From assembly GCA_030750765.1 (NCBI GenBank), contig JASMHM010000002.1:162342-226341 (forward strand): 64,000 bases of DNA. Direction: 5' to 3'. This DNA is from Candidatus Woesearchaeota archaeon. Its GTDB lineage: Archaea > Nanobdellota > Nanobdellia > Woesearchaeales > ARS49. This document shows positions 40,649 to 49,191 of this stretch, in pieces. The position numbers were made by a program, and so were the translations under genes. Under the pieces are notes generated by a model, which saw only the letters and a program-made list of their open reading frames with translations, did not search any database and had not been told where the DNA came from. Position 1 is the stretch's first letter. Every line of letters starts with the position of its first letter.

Positions 40649-41878
40649 ATGTTTGGATTCCTCAAAGACAAGCTAAAAAAAGCCGTCAGTTCTTTTACGA
40701 AAAAGTCTGAAGAACCAGAAGAGAAAGAAGAAGTTGCTGAAGAAAAAAAAGAACCAGAAAAAGAAGTTGCTCCTGAGAAAGAAGAACCTGTAGTTGAAGA
40801 ACCCAAAGAAGAACCTAAGGAAGAAGTAAAAGAAGAACCTAAAGAAGTTGAGCCACCCAAAGAAGAGGTTAAAGAAGAACCAAAGGAAGAGATCAAAGAG
40901 CCAAAGGAAGTTCCGGCACCCAAGGAAGAAGTAAAAGAAGAACCCAAAGTTGAAGAAGTCAAGGCAGCACCCAAGGAAGAACCCAAAGAAGAAGTAAAAG
41001 AAGACAAGCCAGGATTTTTCAGCAGACTCACCCAAAAAGTTACCAAGAAGAACATCTCTCAAGAACAATTCGAAGACATGTTTACAGACCTAGAGTTTGC
41101 GTTGTTAGAGAACAGCGTAGCCATGGAAGTCATCGAAAAAATAAAAGAAGATTTGCAAGTAAAGATCATCGACCAACCCGTAGCAAGAGGAGAGGTAGCC
41201 ACCATCGTGAGCGATAGCTTGAAGAAAAGCATAGGTGAGCTCTTCATCAAAGCAGACGATCTTGTGGCCAAAGCAAAAACAAAAAAACCATACGTGATAT
41301 GCTTTGTGGGCGTGAATGGCAGTGGCAAAACAACCAACATAGCGAAGGTAGCCAAAAAAATGTTAGACAACGGACTACAACCCGTACTAGCAGCAGCAGA
41401 CACCTTCCGAGCAGCAGCCATCGACCAGTTAAACGTGCACGGCGACAAGTTGGGCGTTAAGGTCATCTCTCACGATTATGGTGCGGATGCTGCAGCAGTA
41501 GCGTTTGACGCCATCCAACACGCAAAAGCAACCAACAAAGATGTCGTTCTTATCGACACCGCAGGAAGACTGCATTCTAATCAAAACTTGATGGAAGAGA
41601 TGAAAAAAATAGTACGCGTGGCAAAGCCAGACCTCAAAATCTTTGTGGGAGAAAGCATCACTGGCAATGATTGTGTGGAGCAAGCCAAACATTTCAACGA
41701 CGCCATAGGCGTGGATGGCATCATCTTATCAAAAGCAGATGTGGATGAAAAAGGCGGGGCAGCCATCAGCATAAGCTACGTCACCCAGAAGCCCATATTC
41801 TTCATAGGAACAGGGCAAACCTACGATGATTTACAACCCTTCAACCCCGAAGACGTGATGGAAGCGTTAAGTATTTGA
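40649..41878 (+). CDS. ftsY: Signal recognition particle receptor FtsY
   Basis: 409 residues. An acidic, repetitive A-domain (about 15-125, Lys/Glu/Pro with repeated KEEPKEE units) mediates membrane association. The NG GTPase follows: P-loop GVNGSGKTTN, the DTFRAAA motif, DTAGRLHSNQNLMEE, SKADVDEKGG, and a C-terminal GTGQTYDDLQPF. It receives SRP-ribosome complexes at the membrane. The A-domain has its own low-complexity DNA repeat. The 3' end overlaps the convergent vapC by 12 bp. Confidence 0.96.
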   Translation: MFGFLKDKLKKAVSSFTKKSEEPEEKEEVAEEKKEPEKEVAPEKEEPVVEEPKEEPKEEVKEEPKEVEPPKEEVKEEPKEEIKEPKEVPAPKEEVKEEPKVEEVKAAPKEEPKEEVKEDKPGFFSRLTQKVTKKNISQEQFEDMFTDLEFALLENSVAMEVIEKIKEDLQVKIIDQPVARGEVATIVSDSLKKSIGELFIKADDLVAKAKTKKPYVICFVGVNGSGKTTNIAKVAKKMLDNGLQPVLAAADTFRAAAIDQLNVHGDKLGVKVISHDYGADAAAVAFDAIQHAKATNKDVVLIDTAGRLHSNQNLMEEMKKIVRVAKPDLKIFVGESITGNDCVEQAKHFNDAIGVDGIILSKADVDEKGGAAISISYVTQKPIFFIGTGQTYDDLQPFNPEDVMEALSI

Positions 41879-42253
41879 TTGTGGATAAGGCTTTCTGACT
41901 TTAAGATTCTTGATATGGCGAAAATGCTTGATGTTGTTGGTATAAAGAATAGATTCGGACTCAAGGGCAGTTGCAGCAACCAACGCATCCGGTGTCTGCA
42001 CACCATACTCACGGGCGATATCTCCTGCAATCACAGCAATCGTATTATCTACCGAGACCTTTGACCATTTTGAAAGCATCTGGAGGAGCATCGCTCGAAG
42101 AACAACATCATTATTCTCTCTCCCCGCTAGAAGCTCAGTCTCCACCACAGCTGAAAAAAACACGCCTTGATCAGGCAAACTCATAATGAAGCGCTTGGCA
42201 GGCGCGAAGTCTCGCAGATAATCAATCAATATATTCGAATCAATAACAATCAT
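41867..42253 (-). CDS. vapC: VapC-type PIN-domain toxin
   Basis: 128 residues: MIVIDSNILIDYLRD, SAVVETELLAG and QTPDALVAATA carry the PIN acidic residues, with ILYTNNIKHF near the end. It is a predicted endoribonuclease toxin. The ATG at 42253 overlaps the antitoxin stop (ATGA), so the longer frame to 42274 is rejected. Confidence 0.85.
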   Translation of the reverse strand: MIVIDSNILIDYLRDFAPAKRFIMSLPDQGVFFSAVVETELLAGRENNDVVLRAMLLQMLSKWSKVSVDNTIAVIAGDIAREYGVQTPDALVAATALESESILYTNNIKHFRHIKNLKVRKPYPQSNT

Positions 42254-42489
42254 GGAAGTCTCCTGTGTGCCCAACCCTTACGGAGGCGGTTCTCGTACTC
42301 GACACCCGTTTCCTTCATGCCTTTCCAAAGACCTGCAGCCCTTTCAAGTATATCATCCGCCTTGGAAATAACTAGCGCGTCATCCACCTCTGTAAACACC
42401 AGATCATCCCCGATGCCAACACCGAAGCGCTCCCTCACATCTTGGGGGATAGTGACTTGGAAGTTCCTTGTGACTTTAGACACACTCAT
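42250..42489 (-). CDS. vapB: VapB-type AbrB-fold antitoxin
   Basis: 79 residues. KVTRNFQVTIPQDVRERFGV and IGDDLVFTEVDDALVISKA are a textbook AbrB/SpoVT hairpin; the C-terminal helix (LERAAGLWKGMKETGVEY) should contact the toxin. Coupled to vapC by a 4-bp overlap. Confidence 0.85.
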   Translation of the reverse strand: MSVSKVTRNFQVTIPQDVRERFGVGIGDDLVFTEVDDALVISKADDILERAAGLWKGMKETGVEYENRLRKGWAHRRLP

Positions 42490-42607
42490 GAAGATTACTA
42501 GGGAACCCTAGTTATTAAGTGTTTCGGTGCCGTTAGCACGAAAATCTTCACCTTTAAGTAGCGAATTTAGCGAAACATTTATAAAGGGCAAAACCCACTA
42601 TCGACGT

Positions 42608-43825
42608 ATGGGGACATATCCATTCTTAGGCACACCTCTTGACGATGACTTCGGAAGAGGCTGTATGGGCTTGCATTCTATAGAGAATCAAGAGCTAGCA
42701 GACCGCGTTGCAGACTTAGTAGACGCAGACAGCATAGTCTACGATATGAGCGAAATACCCCATGATAATGTCTTTTTTACCCGAAACGGAAAATACTTCC
42801 ACCTACGAATACACAAAGACAATGCACCCCTAGATCGCGACAAAGTAATAGCATTAGTAGACGATCGCGAACAAGGACAAGCATACGACGCACAAGACCA
42901 CCTCATCCTCCATGAAAAGGATGCTTCAGCAATAGCACTAAGAGGCACACAAAACACCGATGGAGCGAGCGCAGAAAGCGTACACCTCTTACTTACCACC
43001 GCATACGGGCCTAACGGAGAAGAACACACGAACATGGCCAGAAAGGTCAACAGATCATTTGAGGTAAACGCACTTGAAAGCCTACGACTACAATACTTAG
43101 GGAAAAACCCTGTTGAGGACGTGACTGTGCCAAAAGTGTACCACACAAGCGACGACACCCTATGGACTGAGTTCATAGCAGGACCTACTGCAGGGGACGA
43201 GATGCGCGCCTTCCCCGAAACACGAAGAGCAAATCTTTTACGCCTAGCTAGAGCAGCCCAAGGCATCCAAGAAGCATACAACCGACAGGCAGAAAGTAGC
43301 ATGGTTAGAGCAGTGCTTCCCACTGCAAACGTAGATGCCGTACGCAGCATGGGGCCTGCAAGCAGAGAACTAGTAACATACCTAGAAGAAAAAAACAGAT
43401 TCAACACGTACATTCCAGATTGCCGGCCAGACAATTTCTTCTTGAAAGACACCTGCGTAAAAATTGACGAAGGTGGAAAAATGGTGGGCAGCGAAGACTG
43501 CTTTATAGGAAAGATGTGCGACTTTGACGACACCGTAAGCGAAGAAGATCGCGACTGGTTAATGGATCAAATCAACCCACCCAACATGACCGACGCATTA
43601 CTTTCCCTGTACGTCAGCACGATACAGAGCGCACAACCAAAGAAGGGCCACGCACTCTACAAGCGAATACAACGAGCAAAAGGGTACTTAGAAAGAGTCA
43701 TGCAGAGAACCGACGAGTGGGACCACCTTGCCTCAGAGTTTGCAAACGTTGAGGCAAATGCCACCCAAGATTTCATGATGGGCTTCCGTTCATACGCAAA
43801 TGCCAACGCCCGGGCTACAGCTTAG
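42608..43825 (+). CDS. Kinase-fold (APH-like) protein of unknown substrate
   Basis: 405 residues. The C-terminal half carries a catalytic-loop-like YIPDCRPDNFFLKD (D-x4-N spacing) and a metal-binding MCDFDDTV, the order seen in aminoglycoside-phosphotransferase and lipid kinase folds. The N-lobe-like region contains ARKVNRSFEVNALESLRLQY and TLWTEFIAGP (hinge-like). The nucleotide-binding Lys is not certain. The ATG at 42608 is about 26 bp from a TATA box (atttataaagg); a longer frame from 42527 is rejected. Its end overlaps the next convergent gene. Confidence 0.6.
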   Translation: MGTYPFLGTPLDDDFGRGCMGLHSIENQELADRVADLVDADSIVYDMSEIPHDNVFFTRNGKYFHLRIHKDNAPLDRDKVIALVDDREQGQAYDAQDHLILHEKDASAIALRGTQNTDGASAESVHLLLTTAYGPNGEEHTNMARKVNRSFEVNALESLRLQYLGKNPVEDVTVPKVYHTSDDTLWTEFIAGPTAGDEMRAFPETRRANLLRLARAAQGIQEAYNRQAESSMVRAVLPTANVDAVRSMGPASRELVTYLEEKNRFNTYIPDCRPDNFFLKDTCVKIDEGGKMVGSEDCFIGKMCDFDDTVSEEDRDWLMDQINPPNMTDALLSLYVSTIQSAQPKKGHALYKRIQRAKGYLERVMQRTDEWDHLASEFANVEANATQDFMMGFRSYANANARATA

Positions 43826-44650
43826 GTTGAGCATTCTTGCCATCTCCATCACGTAATGATAAGATCTTGCATCCTTAATCTTTGGCTTTGCTTTCAACAC
43901 CGCCCTGCTTACCTCAAAGCTCTGCGAGATTCTTGACAGGTTTTTCTCAAAAAAGCCAGTGTGCAAGTCCTTGAAAGAAGTTATAACACGAGAGAGCATT
44001 GCTTGGACTTGCCGGTCATTCGTTCTTGGCTCTTGGCTGGCAAAATACGCCGCCCTGTACACCCAAGAAATCGTGCTAATGAACTGCCAGTAGAAATACG
44101 TTTTTGAGTTATCAACCACTCGCTTGCTTATGCACCTTCTGAGAAAGTTGTCTGTGGTACTTACTTCTTCTGCGCCAATCTTTATAGACTCAACACTCGT
44201 TCCTTTGTCCCAATAGGATTGTAGTGCTAGGAGAGACTCCTGGAGAACATAAAAGTTTCTTCGCAGAAGACTCTCAAAGCGTTCTGCTCTGGGCTCTGCA
44301 AGATTCTCCAAGACAAGGCGATTTTCAGTACGCCGTACGATCTTCCATCCGAGTAGCTTAGAAAGGTGTGCTTCGACATACTTTTGTGCTTTTGGCGATA
44401 GCTCTATCTCTAGTCTGTCATAACCAGAACGATAGGCGTTATTCAACACGTAACGAACAAATGCCTCGTTATCAATAGGAATGCTCACCTTGCCTTGCTT
44501 TGAGGCCACTGAGCTAGCACTCATAAGGAGGTGTTCGCCTTCCATCTCGACATCGATCTCTAAGTGTTTGTCCACAGCGTGTTGTTTTACCCAAGGCATA
44601 GGCAGCGTCATGGTGAACGAGTCCCTCTGCTTGATTACTTTCCTTCTCAT
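43790..44650 (-). CDS. AbrB-PhoU-type transcriptional regulator
   Basis: About 286 residues. An N-terminal SpoVT/AbrB hairpin (MRRKVIKQRDSFTMTLPMPW, LEIDVEMEGEHLLMSA) is followed by a helical PhoU-like region (NFYVLQESLLALQSYWDKG ... SRVITSFKDLHTGFFEKN). This fusion is widespread in archaea and usually called a phosphate uptake regulator. The ATG at 44650 is 26 bp from the TATA box (tttatata, 44673-44680); starts at 44656 and 44770 are alternatives. Two perfect 9-bp direct repeats sit directly upstream of the TATA box. Confidence 0.75.
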   Translation of the reverse strand: MRRKVIKQRDSFTMTLPMPWVKQHAVDKHLEIDVEMEGEHLLMSASSVASKQGKVSIPIDNEAFVRYVLNNAYRSGYDRLEIELSPKAQKYVEAHLSKLLGWKIVRRTENRLVLENLAEPRAERFESLLRRNFYVLQESLLALQSYWDKGTSVESIKIGAEEVSTTDNFLRRCISKRVVDNSKTYFYWQFISTISWVYRAAYFASQEPRTNDRQVQAMLSRVITSFKDLHTGFFEKNLSRISQSFEVSRAVLKAKPKIKDARSYHYVMEMARMLNLSCSPGVGICV

Positions 44651-44682
44651 ATCCATATGTATACCTTCAAAGTATATAAACC

Positions 44683-44705
44683 TATGCCCCATATGCCCCA
44701 TATGC
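44683..44705 (-). promoter_or_regulatory. Tandem 9-bp repeats upstream of the PhoU-like regulator promoter
   Basis: TATGCCCCA occurs twice head-to-tail (44683-44691, 44692-44700), followed by a partial third unit TATGC. The block abuts the TATA box of the AbrB-PhoU gene on its upstream side, where BRE and activator or operator sites are expected. Confidence 0.45.
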
Positions 44706-44757
44706 GGAGAATTAATACTTGTGCAGTGCGTCGTATCTTTAAAGGAGTAACAATCAA

Positions 44758-45597
44758 ATGAACCAAACAAACCAATTACAAGAAGTCACAAAAATGAGAG
44801 ATATGCTGAAAAGCAACGCTCTCGCACAAGGAACAGCATGGACAGGACCACGAAAGCGCATGCTGGAAAGAGAACTCACCATGGTACGCTTTATCGGCGC
44901 ACGCAGAGGAAACGTTGACGATCGCTCTTACGAACGTCTCCCAGACTGGAACGCCACACCCACACTATACAACGGAAGAGGCGATTCAAGAGGCGTAGAG
45001 AGCGCACTTGTTGAAACCTACAACCCAAATTGTTTCTTACTACCAGAAGCATTAGGCGAAGACGGAAACATCCACGTGCTCGCTGACGAAGACATGCGCA
45101 TAGGCATACTCTTTGCAAGAGCGCCCAGTCCAAACATTAATGAAAAAAGACACATCACGCCAAGTTTGCTCTTCAAGCAAAACTCATGCGTTCTACCCAA
45201 CACACCCATGTCCACAGGAACCCGAGGCATTTCCTCAGCACCTGCCAACATCGTATACGGACCAGGAGCAAGCGACATTATCCTAGAAGGAGAGGGCACC
45301 TTTGTGGATTGTTTTCCTGGGAGACTCCACAGTGATTACCACGGACACGTCAATAAAGTGGACGAACTCGTCGTAAACAAGCAAGAGAGAGTGCGGAGTG
45401 CAGACCTCGTACTGAGACTACAAGGCGCGAAGCTTCCAGACTTCCGAGAGCCCACACCCGTAGAAAGCCCGATGATCGCCAGTAGAGGAGTAGGTATTGG
45501 TGGCTCATACGCTGTAGACGTCACACTCCCCATAGGAGCGTTCGATGGATCCGAAAGCCCGGAGGACAACTACGAATTTCCGTTCGTGTTTGACTAA
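44758..45597 (+). CDS. Orphan operon protein 1 (paralog of protein 4)
   Basis: 279 residues, unrecognised. The N-terminal helix KRMLERELTMVRFIGA, then NCFLLPEALGEDG and MRIGILFARAP, align with equivalent segments of the fourth gene in the operon (QAMLHNELAIVRLFAA; QLYLLPEKQQEG; FGILVYNPE), so both come from one ancestor. The C-terminal part is beta-rich. No signal peptide. A TATA-like ctttaaagg is close upstream. Gene 2 starts 1 bp after the stop. Confidence 0.6.
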   Translation: MNQTNQLQEVTKMRDMLKSNALAQGTAWTGPRKRMLERELTMVRFIGARRGNVDDRSYERLPDWNATPTLYNGRGDSRGVESALVETYNPNCFLLPEALGEDGNIHVLADEDMRIGILFARAPSPNINEKRHITPSLLFKQNSCVLPNTPMSTGTRGISSAPANIVYGPGASDIILEGEGTFVDCFPGRLHSDYHGHVNKVDELVVNKQERVRSADLVLRLQGAKLPDFREPTPVESPMIASRGVGIGGSYAVDVTLPIGAFDGSESPEDNYEFPFVFD

Positions 45598-45598
45598 A

Positions 45599-46108
45599 AT
45601 GACTATCAGAATAACAAACACCGAATGGGAACAGCTAAAGGCACTCAAAGCAGAAGATCCTGCCAACGTATGGGTACACTACCTAGATGGAGCTCCCGAT
45701 AAAGTTATGGTGCGAACCCCGTCAGGAGAAAGAGAGGTAGAACTATACGATCTACCCCTGAGTCCCTACGAAACGTCCCTTACAGAACTAAGTGACCAAA
45801 TGCAAGTCGCAGTAAACCGTCTGGGAATGCTCGAATCAGACCCCTCAGAACTGGATCTCTTGGTAAGCACCATGATGGATGTTAGCGGCGCTATCCACAA
45901 GAAGCTTCTGGAAGTAAAAGCAGAAGTTGCGTACCTCCCAGAAAACACCACAGTAAGGGAGTTGTACCAAGAAATGATTCTTGAGCAGGATCAAAGAATG
46001 AGAGTTTCAAGAGATACAACAGCCCTAACAACATCACTATACAAAGAACCAGAAGTGCTTCTCGAAGAAGCACAAGAATGGATTGAATTTCTAGGAGAAT
46101 CACCATGA
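45599..46108 (+). CDS. Orphan operon protein 2
   Basis: 169 residues, acidic and helical, unrecognised. It begins MTIRITNTEWEQLKALK and has long helices (LTELSDQMQVAVNRLGMLE). It starts 1 bp after gene 1 ends and overlaps gene 3 by 4 bp (ATGA), so it is translated within the operon. A frame from 45545 is only an upstream extension inside gene 1. Confidence 0.6.
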   Translation: MTIRITNTEWEQLKALKAEDPANVWVHYLDGAPDKVMVRTPSGEREVELYDLPLSPYETSLTELSDQMQVAVNRLGMLESDPSELDLLVSTMMDVSGAIHKKLLEVKAEVAYLPENTTVRELYQEMILEQDQRMRVSRDTTALTTSLYKEPEVLLEEAQEWIEFLGESP

Positions 46109-46833
46109 ACGTATTTGAACAATTACAAGAAGCATTTGGAGAAGTAGACATCCGAATAGAAAACGGCGAAAAGGGCCAACTGTATTCTGGAGATATCACT
46201 GCAAAAGCCTTTGGACACCCTCCCGACATCCTCATGGTAAGATTAGGAAGACAAAATTGCCCAGGACACGTCGATTGGGTATTTGGAAAACCAGAATCTG
46301 CCTTCATAGATTCAGGTCATAACAATCACTACTCCCTATTCTTCCCCGGAACTAATGCAAACATAGATGATTTCTTTGAAGGAAAACCCTTCAGCTACCA
46401 CATGGCTAGAGGCATCATAGATAATGACGAAGGGTTTGTTACGTACATCAATTGCGACCGCGTCACAGAACACAAAGACGCACTTGACAATGTTGTAAAA
46501 CTTTTGCCTAAACAACGCATACCCAAACAACAACACGTGGACGTCACCATTGACGGAGTAATCCACCCACAAGTTTTAGCAAGCAATGAAGACGATCATG
46601 GCGTCGTAGTTATCTACTCAGAATCTGGGAGAAGTTCACTATTGTTAGACACACAAACAGGAAAGATCGTACCTGAGATTTATCCTTTTGTCGGCAATGG
46701 ATGGAAAGAACCCCACCAGATTTTCACCAAAGATGGAACACTCTTCATTGACGAACGAAAACAAAGAGAAGGTGCTCTTTACCGTGTAGACTTCAGCGAC
46801 GAAGGATACACTGCGGAGGTGGTTAGCAAATGA
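46105..46833 (+). CDS. Orphan operon protein 3
   Basis: 242 residues, unrecognised. The N-terminal half is alpha/beta (ILMVRLGRQNCPGHVDWVFG). The C-terminal half alternates strands and turns like propeller blades (VVVIYSESGRSSLLLDTQTG; HQIFTKDGTLFIDERK). No catalytic motif seen. It overlaps genes 2 and 4 by 4 bp each. Confidence 0.6.
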   Translation: MNVFEQLQEAFGEVDIRIENGEKGQLYSGDITAKAFGHPPDILMVRLGRQNCPGHVDWVFGKPESAFIDSGHNNHYSLFFPGTNANIDDFFEGKPFSYHMARGIIDNDEGFVTYINCDRVTEHKDALDNVVKLLPKQRIPKQQHVDVTIDGVIHPQVLASNEDDHGVVVIYSESGRSSLLLDTQTGKIVPEIYPFVGNGWKEPHQIFTKDGTLFIDERKQREGALYRVDFSDEGYTAEVVSK

Positions 46834-47549
46834 TACAAAACAGAGACGATCTTCTGAACGCCAAGAGAACAGAACTTGAAACGTCGGTCTTCAGCACAGG
46901 CATCGCACGCACAGACGCACAACAGGCAATGCTCCACAACGAGCTAGCCATAGTACGCTTGTTTGCAGCACCACCAGAAGCGTTTAACCAAAAACCTAAC
47001 GATCCTGATTGGGAAGTACGCAACAATCCAGTGGACAATTTTGTGTGCAGCCCAAACACTCAGCTTTACCTTCTTCCAGAAAAACAACAAGAAGGAGTCA
47101 TCGTAGCACAGGGCAGACAGGGCGACCAGTTCGGCATTTTGGTCTATAACCCAGAAGTGAGAGGAGAACTAAAACCTAAAGTAGTGATAGGCTATCGAAA
47201 CTCAACAGTTTCTGACAACGGCACCATGGTTCCCCTGATTCATGGAAAATTCCCGGATAACTTACACACCAGCGGGACCCAATATACAACAATCTGGGGA
47301 AGACAGCGAATGGACAAAATATTCACCATCACCGAAGTAACCCCGTTGCTTATCAACAACGCGGCAGACCCGCACAGTTTAGTGTTAGATGTCTTAGGTA
47401 CGGAAAACGTAACCCCCGCCATACCACTATGTGCCCATCGAGGAGCACACCTAGGCACGCCTGTCCCTACTCACCAACGTCTAAAATCCTCAGACGCCAG
47501 ACTTTCAGGACGAAATTATCCACTAACATATCGCATAGAAACTATCTAG
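46830..47549 (+). CDS. Orphan operon protein 4 (paralog of protein 1)
   Basis: 239 residues, unrecognised. It shares with protein 1 an N-terminal helix (MLHNELAIVRLFAA), a LLPE motif, a GILV strand and a later TTIWGRQRMDKIF segment matching ANIVYGPGASDII. The C-terminal Arg/His-rich stretch (CAHRGAHLGTPVPTHQRL) is unique to it. It overlaps gene 3 by 4 bp, and gene 5 starts 10 bp after it. Confidence 0.6.
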   Translation: MIQNRDDLLNAKRTELETSVFSTGIARTDAQQAMLHNELAIVRLFAAPPEAFNQKPNDPDWEVRNNPVDNFVCSPNTQLYLLPEKQQEGVIVAQGRQGDQFGILVYNPEVRGELKPKVVIGYRNSTVSDNGTMVPLIHGKFPDNLHTSGTQYTTIWGRQRMDKIFTITEVTPLLINNAADPHSLVLDVLGTENVTPAIPLCAHRGAHLGTPVPTHQRLKSSDARLSGRNYPLTYRIETI

Positions 47550-47559
47550 GAGAAGAACA

Positions 47560-48159
47560 ATGACAATCGAAGAAATAAAACCAGGAATCTACACCCATCC
47601 AAGACCTACCAGTTTTGAGACAGGACCGAGCATGATCAAACTGTACAAGTACGGTCTCAAACTGAACGACGAAGTCTTAGAACACGCCGTGCTAGCACGC
47701 TTTGTCGAGCAAGCACACATCCACGGAAGGTGGGTAGGCATCGAACAAGGTAAGCTCATCGAAGACATCACCCGCGATGTTAAAGCGTACGAAGATGCAT
47801 TATTTGATCAATTCAAAGAGGAAAAGCAACAGGAAGAGTTAGACATCACACAAGAGTTAATCAATGACCTGCATGCTGAGCAAGCCGAACGATTTGGTGC
47901 AACATACACGCCTGTCAAACGCACAAAGGAGGCACCTCAACTTCCCATAGTCAACGGAAAGAGAGATCCTCTAGCAGCACACCTTGCAGGGTTTGTTGTT
48001 GACGAGTACGACCATCGCGATCTACCAGCGATTCTTTCTAGCGCAGAAAGTACAGCACCGCTTCTTGCGAAAGATTCTCTCGAAGTAAGAGAAAGATCGA
48101 TTCTTTTCCCAACGCCAAATATGGTAAAGGAAATGTACGCGCTCCAGCAAGAAATGTAG
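47560..48159 (+). CDS. Orphan operon protein 5
   Basis: 199 residues, unrecognised. YKYGLKLNDEVLEHAVLARF and RWVGIEQGKLIEDITRDVKA precede a long acidic helix (FDQFKEEKQQEELDITQELI). Preceded by a Shine-Dalgarno-like AGGAGAA 7-8 nt before the ATG. Last gene of the operon; it ends 7 bp before the convergent gapdh gene. Confidence 0.6.
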   Translation: MTIEEIKPGIYTHPRPTSFETGPSMIKLYKYGLKLNDEVLEHAVLARFVEQAHIHGRWVGIEQGKLIEDITRDVKAYEDALFDQFKEEKQQEELDITQELINDLHAEQAERFGATYTPVKRTKEAPQLPIVNGKRDPLAAHLAGFVVDEYDHRDLPAILSSAESTAPLLAKDSLEVRERSILFPTPNMVKEMYALQQEM

Positions 48160-48166
48160 TGAACAG

Positions 48167-49159
48167 TCACTTATCAAACAGTCGACATAGCAACTCAACC
48201 ATGCGAGTAGAGTAGCCCCACTCGTTGTCATACCAGCTGGTCACGCTGACCAAGTTTTGTATGACACTTGTGGAGAGACTGTCAAAGATGCTGCTGTGCG
48301 GGTTATGGACGATGTCTCTGCTAACCAAAGGCTCGTCACTATACTCCAAGATGTTATGCATCTCGTGCTCTGCAGCTTTTTCAAAGGCCTTGTTGATGGA
48401 GTCAATAGTGGCCTTCTTTTTTACCGTACACGTAAGGTTGACAATGCTCCCATCAGGTGTGGGGACACGCCACGCAACACCGTCTAGTTTGCCGTTAAGA
48501 TGAGGCAACACGAGACCTACTGCTTTCGCAGCTCCGGTGCTAGTAGGAATGATAGACACTGCAGCACTTCTTGCTCTTCGTAAATCTTTATGTGGACCGT
48601 CAACCAACTTTTGATCTGCAGTGTAGGAATGCCCAGTAATCATGAAACCTTTCTCCACCTTAAAATGATCATCCAACACTTTTACTAAGGGTGCTAGGGC
48701 ATTCGTAGTACAGCTCGCATTGCTAATCACGTGATGTTTCTTAGGATTGTAGATCCCCTCATTGACACCTTGCACAATCGTACAATCAGCATCATCCATG
48801 GGTGCAGAGACAAGCACCTTTTTTGCTCCTGCCTTGATGTGTTGGGAGGCAGCCTGCTTGTCCTTAAACAACCCCGTGCTCTCCACAACAACGTCTACCT
48901 TAAGTTTTTTCCAAGGAAGCTTTGAAGGATCCTTTTCTGATAACACCACAATTTCTTTACCATTGATCACTAAACTGTCTTTGGTGAATTCTACTGTGCC
49001 AGGAAAGCGTCCAAACACACTATCCCACTTGAACAAGTGTGCCAACGTTTCGGTATCAGTAAGATCGTTGACAGCTACCCATTGTATGTTCTCGTTATTC
49101 ACTCCTGCTTGGAGGACGAGTCTTCCTATTCGTCCAAACCCGTTGATGGCTACACGCAT
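48167..49159 (-). CDS. gap: Glyceraldehyde-3-phosphate dehydrogenase, bacterial type
   Basis: 330 residues of the type I GAPDH family: INGFGRIGRLVL (NAD site), the catalytic SNASCTTNALAPL with Cys, the active His segment ITGHSYTADQ, and SWYDNEWGYSTRMVEL. It oxidises glyceraldehyde 3-phosphate to 1,3-bisphosphoglycerate. Most archaea use the unrelated type II enzyme, so this looks bacterial in origin. The ATG at 49159 is about 26 bp from a TATA element (gcttaaata); a TTG at 49165 is unlikely. Confidence 0.95.
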   Translation of the reverse strand: MRVAINGFGRIGRLVLQAGVNNENIQWVAVNDLTDTETLAHLFKWDSVFGRFPGTVEFTKDSLVINGKEIVVLSEKDPSKLPWKKLKVDVVVESTGLFKDKQAASQHIKAGAKKVLVSAPMDDADCTIVQGVNEGIYNPKKHHVISNASCTTNALAPLVKVLDDHFKVEKGFMITGHSYTADQKLVDGPHKDLRRARSAAVSIIPTSTGAAKAVGLVLPHLNGKLDGVAWRVPTPDGSIVNLTCTVKKKATIDSINKAFEKAAEHEMHNILEYSDEPLVSRDIVHNPHSSIFDSLSTSVIQNLVSVTSWYDNEWGYSTRMVELLCRLFDK

Positions 49160-49191
49160 GGACAATATCGAGAGGACTACCTATTTAAGCG

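Noticed and set aside
40760..41000. Apparent DNA repeats (aaagaagaacc-type units)
   Set aside because: These encode the low-complexity A-domain of FtsY; not a CRISPR array or mobile repeat.
40673..41068. Phe-rich minus-strand frame opposite the FtsY acidic domain
   Set aside because: Produced by reading the complement of Glu/Lys codons; a composition artefact.
42739..43533. 264-codon minus-strand frame opposite the kinase-fold gene
   Set aside because: Ser/Arg-rich shadow; the plus-strand gene has a TATA box and kinase motifs.
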